DNA from: Candidatus Sulfotelmatobacter sp.
GTDB taxonomy: Bacteria > Acidobacteriota > Terriglobia > Terriglobales > Acidobacteriaceae
DNA: 11,818 bases
Reading direction: 5' to 3'
NCBI GenBank assembly: GCA_030044775.1
Contig: JASICF010000563.1
Coordinates: forward strand, 1 to 11,818
Shown: piece after piece, positions 5,759 through 11,818 of the stretch
Numbering within the stretch: the first letter of the stretch is position 1
How the letters are laid out: each line of letters starts with the position of its first letter
Translations under genes and position numbers: made by a program
The notes under the pieces: model-generated
Seen by the model: the letters and a program-made list of their open reading frames with translations, nothing else
Told to the model about the DNA's origin: nothing
Database searches by the model: none

Positions 5759-6910
5759 TTATTCTCGCGCCGCCAACAGTCTGGCGGCATTGTCGTGATA
5801 CACCTGTTTCAACGTGGAGTCGGGCAATCCGAACCCGTTTAAGTACCAGTGGTAATCGAACTGGTCTATTTCGTAAAAATGCTCGTCGAGCGTCTCGAGA
5901 ATCCGGAACGTAACCTGGTACATGGCTTTGTCGAACCCCATGTCAGTGCCGTATAGAAGACGGTCTGCATATTTCGCGTAAAACTGCGACGCGGCTCTGG
6001 GAGTGGCTCCAGTTTCCGCGTAGCGCGCCGAGATATCGGCCCAAAGATTGGGGCTGCTTTCGAGCAACGCTCCCAGCCGAGCCAGGTCGTAGTCGAGATT
6101 CGCCAGATGGCACGCTATGAAAGTCGTGTGCGGATGCCTCTTCGTCGTGCGTTCCAGAATCTCGACCATGCCGGGTAGGCTCACAATATTAGGCTGATTA
6201 TCGAGCCTCCACGAATAAGCATTCATAAGCCCGTCGTTGGTCCGGTCCATTCTTTGGTACATCCAGATCGGATCGGCAACATGCAAACTGAAAGGCAGCT
6301 TCAGTTCCGCGCACGCTTCGAATACGGGATCCATGCGCGGGTCGTCGGGGTGCATTCCCGTTGTCTTCGACTTGCCGGAGCGGAGTCCTTGTCCCTTGTC
6401 GTGAATCTCTCCTACGCCTCGCGCCCCGGCTTGCCGGCACCGTTTCAATTCTTTTACGACCGAGGAGGCGAATCCGGTCTGATTGTAGCCCGTGAAATCG
6501 AGGCCACACCACATCTCGAAACGGTCACCATGGGGAGCGTATTGTTCGTAGATTCCGTCGAACTCGGTACCGGTCGCCATGGTGAGGATTATTGTCTTCT
6601 GAATCCCCACTTCATCCATGTTCTTGACCCATTCGGCGAGCTGATCCGAAGTTTTGGCGTAGGGATGCGAGTGCATATCGATGGCGGAGAACTTGGCCTT
6701 CGCAACTTCAGTGACGGGAATCTTGTAGATCGACTGAGGACGATAGTCCTTCAACAAGAGCGTTTCGGGGGTTTGTTGGTGCGGCTTACTCGGGACGTGC
6801 GAGGTGGTCCGCGCCATCGAGTGTTGCACTTCAAGAGCTAAAGCTGCGGAAGGCATTACGGCTGCCAGACCGGCCGCACCAGAGGTTTTCACAAAAGATC
6901 GTCGATTCAT
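5759..6910 (-). CDS. Tat-exported metal-dependent amidohydrolase (amidohydrolase_2 / ACMSD-like superfamily)
   Basis: A 383-residue TIM-barrel hydrolase or decarboxylase of the amidohydrolase_2 group. The N-terminus MNRRSFVKTSGAAGLAAV is a twin-arginine signal, followed by an Ala-rich core and a likely cleavage site near 25-27, so the enzyme should fold in the cytoplasm with its metal and act in the periplasm. Metal-site residues are present: His80 and His82 (IDMHSHP), His210 (FSLHVADP), His268 (IACHLAN) and Asp323 (LYGTDMG). After the signal a linker of about 45 residues precedes the barrel. ACMSD-type relatives decarboxylate or hydrate aromatic or dicarboxylic acids; the substrate cannot be read from sequence. 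The ATG is preceded by GAGG at short spacing (three bases). It lies 90 bases downstream of pmbA on the same strand, and the next gene (small membrane protein) follows closely. Confidence 0.9.
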   Translation of the reverse strand: MNRRSFVKTSGAAGLAAVMPSAALALEVQHSMARTTSHVPSKPHQQTPETLLLKDYRPQSIYKIPVTEVAKAKFSAIDMHSHPYAKTSDQLAEWVKNMDEVGIQKTIILTMATGTEFDGIYEQYAPHGDRFEMWCGLDFTGYNQTGFASSVVKELKRCRQAGARGVGEIHDKGQGLRSGKSKTTGMHPDDPRMDPVFEACAELKLPFSLHVADPIWMYQRMDRTNDGLMNAYSWRLDNQPNIVSLPGMVEILERTTKRHPHTTFIACHLANLDYDLARLGALLESSPNLWADISARYAETGATPRAASQFYAKYADRLLYGTDMGFDKAMYQVTFRILETLDEHFYEIDQFDYHWYLNGFGLPDSTLKQVYHDNAARLLAARE

Positions 6911-7000
6911 GGACCTCTACAATCTGGAATTTCACAATCCGACTAATGTCAGATCAGAGCCGAGATTAGTTCAAAACCTCAGTACAAGCGCAGCCGGGAG

Positions 7001-8389
7001 CTATTCTCCTCCAACCGTGAGTCCTTCAATTCTCAGCGTCGGAGAGGCGACCGATCCTCGAAATTCCAGATCGTTCGCGATCTCGGAAATGTTGAAAAAC
7101 ATTTCCTTCAGGTTTCCCGCTACCGTGATTTCTTCCACGGGATATGCGAATTCTCCGCCTGAAATCCACATGCCTGAAGCACCGCGCGAATAGTCGCCCG
7201 TTACCAGATTTGCGCCATGGCCGAGAAATTCCGTGACGTACAAACCTTCTTTGACATCGCTAACTAATTGTTTCGGAGTCCGAGAACCTGGCTGTAGGTA
7301 ATAATTGCCGGGACCGATGCCTGGGGTTCCAGCGAGACCGCGGGAAGCATTGCCGGTTGTGGCAAGTCCCAGCTTCTTCGCCGTGTACGTATTCAGTAAG
7401 TAGGATTTCAACACCCCATTTTCGATGACCACCGTTCGCCGGGTCGGCACGCCTTCGCCATCGAAGGGGCTGGTACCGAAGCCGCCGGGGATAGTACCGT
7501 CGTCTATGATTCTGACATTTTCAGCAGCGATTTTTTGCCCTAACTTGCCTGCGAGAAACGACGCGCCGCGGTAAACGGAATCACCATTTATGCCTTCAAA
7601 GATGTGCTCAAGAATCGACGTAGCGACCATGGGATCGAAAATCACTGGGACGTGCGCGGTTTTCACCTTTCGGGCGCCCAGCCGCCGCAACGTGCGCTCG
7701 GCGGCAACTCTGCCCACTTCCTCGGGAGATTCGAGCTTAGTGAGAGTTCGCGCCACCGAAAACCAGTAGTCGCGCTGCATGGAACCGTCGTCACCCTCAG
7801 CGATGGGAACCGCGGCCATCGAGCAATACGAGCGGCGATATTCGCCGATGAAACCGTTGGAGTTGGCAAGAACCTTGTGGCCGGTGGCGGCGTCGAACGA
7901 TCCACCTTCGGAGTTCTTGATGCGAGGATCGAAATCGAGAGCGGCCTTTTCGGTGCGCCGCGCGTAGTCGATGCGCTGCGGACCAGGTAGCGAATAGACG
8001 TCTTCGTGATAGAGATCGAGATCGCCTGAGAGCTGGCCGAGCTGCGACGCTTCTGGAATGCCCGAGAAAGGATCCTCGGATGTGATCTTTGCCAGCTCGA
8101 GTGCAGATTTCAACATACGGTCGAGGCTGTCGCGGGAAAAATCGCTGGAGTGTGTATTGGCTGCGCGCTGGCCACGAAATACGCGCACCCCAATTGAGCG
8201 CGCCCCGGATTCTTTCAGGGTCTCGACCTGGCCGAGGCGCACCAACGTAGAGAATTCATCGCCCTCACGCACGACACATTCGGCGGCAGTGGCGCCGCCA
8301 TTCATGGCGCGGCACACGATGTCTTGCGCGAGCCCTCGCAGATCGGCATTGACCTGCGTCTTCGGAGGTTCGAGTTCAGCAAAAGCCAT
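7001..8389 (-). CDS. pmbA: TldE/PmbA-type subunit of the TldD/TldE metalloprotease
   Basis: A 462-residue partner subunit of TldD. In E. coli the TldD/TldE heterodimer trims the microcin B17 leader peptide and degrades unfolded CcdA; TldE itself carries no metal site. Family features seen here: N-terminal domain phrases GARSIGVRVFRGQRAAN and FSRDSLDRML, a middle domain with HVPVIFDPMVATSILEHIF, and the C-terminal conserved run GTSPFDGEGVPTRRTVVIENG, TGNASRGLAG and GDYSRGASGMWISGGE, ending in EGLTVGGE. As expected for TldE there is no HExxxH. The frame stays open upstream to 8677, but the ATG at 8389 gives the family length and the first typical residues. GTG at 8398, three bases after GGGGATA, is an alternative start. 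tldD is the next minus-strand gene but is separated by the plus-strand acetyltransferase. Confidence 0.92.
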   Translation of the reverse strand: MAFAELEPPKTQVNADLRGLAQDIVCRAMNGGATAAECVVREGDEFSTLVRLGQVETLKESGARSIGVRVFRGQRAANTHSSDFSRDSLDRMLKSALELAKITSEDPFSGIPEASQLGQLSGDLDLYHEDVYSLPGPQRIDYARRTEKAALDFDPRIKNSEGGSFDAATGHKVLANSNGFIGEYRRSYCSMAAVPIAEGDDGSMQRDYWFSVARTLTKLESPEEVGRVAAERTLRRLGARKVKTAHVPVIFDPMVATSILEHIFEGINGDSVYRGASFLAGKLGQKIAAENVRIIDDGTIPGGFGTSPFDGEGVPTRRTVVIENGVLKSYLLNTYTAKKLGLATTGNASRGLAGTPGIGPGNYYLQPGSRTPKQLVSDVKEGLYVTEFLGHGANLVTGDYSRGASGMWISGGEFAYPVEEITVAGNLKEMFFNISEIANDLEFRGSVASPTLRIEGLTVGGE

Positions 8390-8422
8390 AAAATTCACTA
8401 TCCCCAATGATTGCGATTTTCT

Positions 8423-8442
8423 CGTGCGCACGGTCTTATACC
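8423..8442 (-). promoter_or_regulatory. Candidate pmbA -10 element with palindrome CGTGCGCACG
   Basis: In the 128-base divergent region between pmbA and the acetyltransferase, the minus strand carries TATAAG (8440-8435), followed immediately by the perfect 10-base palindrome CGTGCGCACG (8423-8432), which would cover the transcription start. That is a typical place for a repressor. The -35 is not recognisable, so the promoter call is weak; the palindrome itself is directly visible. Confidence 0.3.
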
Positions 8443-8517
8443 ATAGCAAAAGTAGCTGGTCGCCGCGTCCACCGGGGTGCTGCTTTTGGCCGCCAGTGGT
8501 AGCGAAAAAAAAACAAA

Positions 8518-9003
8518 ATGCCACCCACGGTTCGCGAAGCCACCGAAGCTGACGTCCCCGCCCTGGCGGCCATTCGTTCCAGAGAATGGCAGACCGAAGA
8601 CTACTGGAATGTCCGCATTTTCTCCTATCTTTTTGGAGATAGCTCGCCCAGACGTTTGCTGTCTGGCCGCACCGCATTCGTAGCGGCCGAAAATTCCACG
8701 ATTCTCGGATTTGTAGCCGGCCATCTCACCAACCGTTTCGACTGTCACGGAGAGCTCGAATGGATTAACGTCATTCCAGAAAAGCGGGGCCAGGGAATCG
8801 TCGGCCAGTTGATTGAACGGATGGCCGCCTGGTTTGTTGGGCAAAACGCCGTTCGTATCTGCATCGACCCGGACGAACCAGCCCGATCTCTGTGCGCAAA
8901 ATTTGGAGCCACTTCCTTAAACCGCCACTGGATGGTTTGGGAAGACTCGCGGCAGATGCTCGCGCGCGCGACCGAGATCAATCGTAAAAATCTCGGCGCA
9001 TAA
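8518..9003 (+). CDS. GNAT-family N-acetyltransferase
   Basis: A 161-residue single-domain GNAT enzyme that would transfer an acetyl group from acetyl-CoA to an amine of a small molecule, peptide or protein. The N-terminus VREATEADVPALAAI is the typical first strand and helix. The CoA pyrophosphate loop is at about 88-97 (PEKRGQGIVGQL, matching Q/RxxGxG/A), following strand LEWINVIPE. The C-terminal PARSLCAKFGAT (121-132) corresponds to the usual AxxLYxKxGF helix. The ATG has no Shine-Dalgarno sequence; it follows an A9 tract (8505-8513). The gene lies on the opposite strand between pmbA and tldD, ending 13 bases before the tldD stop, which suggests it was inserted between two formerly adjacent genes. 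The substrate is unknown. Confidence 0.9.
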   Translation: MPPTVREATEADVPALAAIRSREWQTEDYWNVRIFSYLFGDSSPRRLLSGRTAFVAAENSTILGFVAGHLTNRFDCHGELEWINVIPEKRGQGIVGQLIERMAAWFVGQNAVRICIDPDEPARSLCAKFGATSLNRHWMVWEDSRQMLARATEINRKNLGA

Positions 9004-9016
9004 AGCAAGATTGGCT

Positions 9017-10486
9017 CTATTGCATGTATCCGCCGGTATCTTTTCTGGCAGTTCCGCCGACGGTTAGTCGGTCCACCTTAATCGTCGGAATGCCGACTCC
9101 TACCGGGACGGCCTGACCATCTTTGCCGCACGTCCCAACGCCTTCGTCGAGCTTCAAATCGTTGCCCACCATCGACACGCGTGTCAACACGTCTGGGCCG
9201 TTGCCGATCAAAGTGGCGCCTTTAATCGGAGCGGTGATCTGGCCGCTCTCGATCATGTAGGCTTCGGAGGCTCCGAAAACGAATTTGCCGTTCGTGATGT
9301 CGACCTGGCCGCCGCCGAAGTTCACGGCGTAAATTCCGCGCTTCACGGAGCGAATAATGTCCTCAGGATTGTCCTGGCCGGCAAGCATGTACGTGTTGGT
9401 CATGCGCGGCATGGGGATATGTTCGTAGCTCTCACGGCGTCCATTGCCCGTGTCAGCAATGCCCATGAGCCGCGATGATAGCTTGTCGCTCAAATATCCC
9501 TTCAGAATTCCCTTTTCGATGAGCACCGTTTCCTGGGTCGGGGCGCCTTCATCATCGACGTTCAGCGAGCCTCGACGCCACGGCATCGTACCGTTGTCGA
9601 CGACGGTGCAGCCTTCGCTGGCCACTCGTTTGCCGATCAACCCAGCGAATGCTGAAGTTTTCTTGCGGTTGAAGTCTGCTTCCAGGCCGTGACCGACTGC
9701 TTCGTGTAACAGGACCCCCGGCCATCCCGGGCCTAGCACAACTTCCATTTCTCCCGCCGGAGCCTCGCGGGCATCGAGTTGCAAAATCGCCTGTCGTGCC
9801 GCCTCCTTCGCGAAAAACTCCGGAGTTTTTTCGCCGAAGAAAAAGTCGAGCGCAACGCGCCCTCCACCACCGGAGCCGCCGCGGGCCGAATTACCTTGCG
9901 TTTTCGCTATGCAGGAAACGTTCATACGAGCCAGCGGCTGCGAATCCTCGGCGAGGGTTCCATCGGACGCGACTACTAAAATATTGCGCAATTCGTCCGA
10001 ATAACTGGCTCGGACCTCCTGAATGCTTGGATCGTAGGCCCGCGCGGCCTTGTCGGCGCGCATCACCAAGTCAACTTTCGCTGAGATCTCGGCATCGACC
10101 GAGGGCAGCGTTAAAGGATAAAGGCTCCGCGCCGCAGTCTTCTGGAAACCGGCAACCGGCGTTTTCGCGGGAGCGCTCGCGATGAGAGCCGCAGTGCGGG
10201 CCGCATGAAGAATTCGCGAGGCTGAAAGATCGTCTGTGTAAGCGTAGCCGGTACGCTCGCCTGAGACCACGCGGACGCCGCAGCCAGCGGAGATGCCCTG
10301 CGAGGCCGATTTCACCATCGACTCGTCCATCGAAAGCGAAGTCGAGGAGAGATATTCGAAATAAAGATCGGCGTAGTCTCCGCCGGCGGAAAGAGCCGCG
10401 GCCAGGTAACGTTCGAGATCGTTCTCGGTGACCCCGTAGTGGTCGAAGAAGAATCTTTGCTTTTCAGAGGAAGACTGTTTTTCCAA
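9017..10486 (-). CDS. tldD: TldD catalytic subunit of the TldD/TldE metalloprotease
   Basis: A 489-residue zinc peptidase subunit that works with PmbA/TldE to process or degrade partly unfolded peptides. Numbering from the chosen start, the metal motif HEAVGH (261-266; HExxxH) lies in GVLLHEAVGHGLEADFNRK. The cysteine ligand is Cys453 in GTCGKDGQAVPVG. Both fall within about a residue of their places as I remember them in E. coli TldD. The N-terminal DYADLYFEY and GYAYTDDLS, and the C-terminal DRLTVGG, are also typical. The frame is open to a GTG at 10591 (524 residues), with an ATG at 10579. I prefer the TTG at 10486: AGGTGA lies five bases upstream, the family length is restored, and the extra 35 residues look non-homologous. 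That start also leaves 120 bases for divergent promoters. The gene is monocistronic here, as pmbA is beyond an opposite-strand gene. Confidence 0.93.
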   Translation of the reverse strand: MEKQSSSEKQRFFFDHYGVTENDLERYLAAALSAGGDYADLYFEYLSSTSLSMDESMVKSASQGISAGCGVRVVSGERTGYAYTDDLSASRILHAARTAALIASAPAKTPVAGFQKTAARSLYPLTLPSVDAEISAKVDLVMRADKAARAYDPSIQEVRASYSDELRNILVVASDGTLAEDSQPLARMNVSCIAKTQGNSARGGSGGGGRVALDFFFGEKTPEFFAKEAARQAILQLDAREAPAGEMEVVLGPGWPGVLLHEAVGHGLEADFNRKKTSAFAGLIGKRVASEGCTVVDNGTMPWRRGSLNVDDEGAPTQETVLIEKGILKGYLSDKLSSRLMGIADTGNGRRESYEHIPMPRMTNTYMLAGQDNPEDIIRSVKRGIYAVNFGGGQVDITNGKFVFGASEAYMIESGQITAPIKGATLIGNGPDVLTRVSMVGNDLKLDEGVGTCGKDGQAVPVGVGIPTIKVDRLTVGGTARKDTGGYMQ

Positions 10487-10491
10487 AAGTT

Positions 10492-10497
10492 TCACCT
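10492..10497 (-). promoter_or_regulatory. Ribosome binding site supporting a TTG start of tldD
   Basis: AGGTGA on the minus strand, followed by AACTT and then TTG at 10486. This is the only good Shine-Dalgarno match near any candidate tldD start. The upstream GTG (10591) and ATG (10579) have none or only a weak GGA. Confidence 0.5.
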
Positions 10498-10606
10498 GTA
10501 GGTATAGATGCCGCCGCAGAGAAGGCAGACTCAGTTGTGCGAATTGAGTATTATCCCACGCGACAGGTAGGGCCGGCATGAAAACATCCACAGCCGCCGT
10601 CTAACT

Positions 10607-11818
10607 ATGGTCACTTGTCACAGACTGCCAGGGAGGGTTACCTCGACACTCGTGGCAGCGATCGCCATGGTGTCGCCAGAGAATCTAGCCCGCGCGGTCG
10701 AGGATTTCCTGACTGGAGCGGCAACCGCCGTGGTCCTGGAAAACGGCGTGGTCGCATTCGACATGGCGCAGTCGAAGTACACAATCTCAGGCGAATGCAA
10801 TCGCTGCCTTCTGCATATTTGGTCCGCGGAGCGCAATGTCGTGCGGCGCGTAGTGGATGCGGAGATGAAAAACGGCGCTCTGCGCCTCGCCGTGCAGCGG
10901 TTAGGCCAGGCGAAGGCTTCGAAGTTAGAGATTTGCCGTGAGCGCGACCGCCGATCCGCTTCCGCGCGGCGGAGCGCCCGTGCGAGCTATGAGCAAAAAC
11001 TAAGAAGAATGCTCGAACGGCATTTCCCCGATTTCAAGATCGCGCAATTAACCGGCAGCGTCGATCTGGAAAAGTCCTTCGGCCCCGTCTATACACGCGG
11101 CTTGGTCCGGCAGGGACGCACGGCATTTGCCGTGTTCGGCGTAAATGCCTCTGAAACGCAAGCATCAATCGATGCAACACTGACATTCGCAATCTTGTGG
11201 CTCGATGTCTGCCGCAGCAAGCAGGCCGCGAATGTGTTGGTGGAAGGGCTGAAGTTATTTGTTCCAGCGGGAAGGTCGGCACTGGTTCGCGAACGCATGG
11301 CGAACTTGAATCGCGATGCAGCCAAGTGGTCATTATACGAATTGAATGAAAGAGTCGATGCGCTGGTGAAAATAGACTGTGCAGATCGGGGAAATGTCGC
11401 TACCCGTCTGGTGCATGCGACCGATGAAGCCGCGGCGCGGCAGCACTTTGCGGAATCGATCGCCAAAGTTCGTCAGATTCTGCCAAACTGCGAAGTCGCC
11501 GTGCTCTCTGCCGCGGAGATTGGGTTCCGCTGGCGGGGGCTGGAGTTCGCTCGCGCGCGGCTGGGGTGTAGTCCACAGTCGTTCTGCAGGACTGAAGAAA
11601 TCGTATATGGAGTTGGCGCGGACGAGCGGGTATTAGAGACTCGAAATGAAGCCGCTTTCGTTGCCCTCGCCCATTCGCTCCGCGATGTGCGTCACCCTTA
11701 CGGGCCGCGCCAGCATCCGCTGTGGCGTCTGCGCCCTGAAAGATGGCTCGAGTCGCTGGTAGCCGCCGATGTAAGCATGATCGACGAGCGGTTGCAGCCT
11801 GCCTGCTGTTATTCACAG
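10607..11818 (+). CDS. Uncharacterised protein, open to the window edge (3' end missing)
   Basis: The frame beginning ATG GTC ACT at 10607 has no stop through 11818, giving 404 residues and continuing beyond the window. The true start could be the ATG at 10667 (residue 21, MVSPENLARAVEDFL); neither has a clear ribosome site. I do not recognise a named domain. Visible features are a globular N-terminal part (FDMAQSKYTISGECNRCLLHIWSAERN cut short here at 51-77), an Arg-rich helix (about 111-136, RERDRRSASARRSARASYEQ), alternating strands and helices through the middle (GRTAFAVFGVN, LVEGLKLFVPAG), and a Trp/Arg-rich end (HPLWRLRPERWLESL). No signal peptide or membrane segment is evident. It is cytosolic by appearance, divergent from tldD with about 120 bases between. 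The family seems conserved in acidobacteria, though that is from memory. Confidence 0.8.
   Translation, partial: MVTCHRLPGRVTSTLVAAIAMVSPENLARAVEDFLTGAATAVVLENGVVAFDMAQSKYTISGECNRCLLHIWSAERNVVRRVVDAEMKNGALRLAVQRLGQAKASKLEICRERDRRSASARRSARASYEQKLRRMLERHFPDFKIAQLTGSVDLEKSFGPVYTRGLVRQGRTAFAVFGVNASETQASIDATLTFAILWLDVCRSKQAANVLVEGLKLFVPAGRSALVRERMANLNRDAAKWSLYELNERVDALVKIDCADRGNVATRLVHATDEAAARQHFAESIAKVRQILPNCEVAVLSAAEIGFRWRGLEFARARLGCSPQSFCRTEEIVYGVGADERVLETRNEAAFVALAHSLRDVRHPYGPRQHPLWRLRPERWLESLVAADVSMIDERLQPACCYSQ

Noticed and set aside
6911..7000. A small gene or RNA between pmbA and the amidohydrolase
   Set aside because: The 90 bases hold no frame with start and ribosome site and no stable hairpin; treated as plain spacer.
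8390..8677. N-terminal extension of pmbA to 8677 (558 residues)
   Set aside because: The extra 96 residues have no family features and would overlap the 5' end of the well-supported GNAT gene; the ATG at 8389 gives normal PmbA length.
9004..9016. A terminator between the convergent GNAT and tldD genes
   Set aside because: The 13-base gap has no hairpin or T run; none is visible in the flanking coding ends either.
10615..10941. A 108-residue plus-strand frame starting at 10615
   Set aside because: Arg/Gly-rich composition typical of an out-of-frame shadow; it overlaps the longer stop-free frame 10607-11818 with natural protein composition.
11089..11816. Minus-strand frames of 99-138 residues at the right end
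   Set aside because: They lie antisense to the open 404-residue frame, have low-complexity Arg/Ala/Ser-rich translations and show no motif.

Overview
The window reads as about 11.8 kb of ordinary chromosome from a GC-rich, Gram-negative-like bacterium. The best guess is an acidobacterium (Terriglobia/Koribacter-like). That guess rests on the general look of the TldD, FtsH and small membrane proteins, not on a marker gene, so it is inference. I see no rRNA, tRNA, CRISPR array, insertion sequence or prophage gene, and no gene-free stretch longer than about 170 bases.

Layout, left to right. (1) The C-terminal two thirds of the membrane protease FtsH (+) ends at a strong intrinsic terminator, which also serves the convergent aldo/keto reductase (-). 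(2) A DinB-family protein (+) diverges from the reductase and converges on selD, the two stop codons overlapping in TTAA. (3) A long minus-strand run follows. In transcription order (right to left) it is pmbA/tldE, a Tat-exported amidohydrolase, a four-helix membrane protein, a one-helix anchored protein (DUF2393/FxLYD-like), a VapB/VapC-type toxin-antitoxin pair, and selD. (4) A GNAT acetyltransferase (+) sits between pmbA and tldD, both of which are on the minus strand, so the two halves of the TldD/TldE protease are separated by an opposite-strand gene. (5) To the right of tldD, a divergent gene of unrecognised family is open to the window edge without a stop.

The most notable point is selD. 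An ATG-start scan that treats TGA as a stop sees only a 321-residue protein lacking the catalytic N-terminus. Reading through one in-frame TGA (3961-3963) restores a full 350-residue selenophosphate synthetase, with the TGA exactly at the active-site Cys/Sec position (GUASK, Sec18, Lys21). A two-part hairpin of bacterial-SECIS type begins a few bases after the TGA. SelD is therefore very likely a selenoprotein that needs its own product to be made, and the organism should encode SelA, SelB and tRNA-Sec elsewhere.

Functionally the region is mostly housekeeping: protein quality control (FtsH), peptide processing (TldD/PmbA), selenium metabolism (SelD) and small detoxification-type enzymes, plus one toxin-antitoxin module. 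No new multi-gene system is evident. The least understood parts are the open gene at the right edge and the pair of small membrane proteins at 4.8-5.7 kb.
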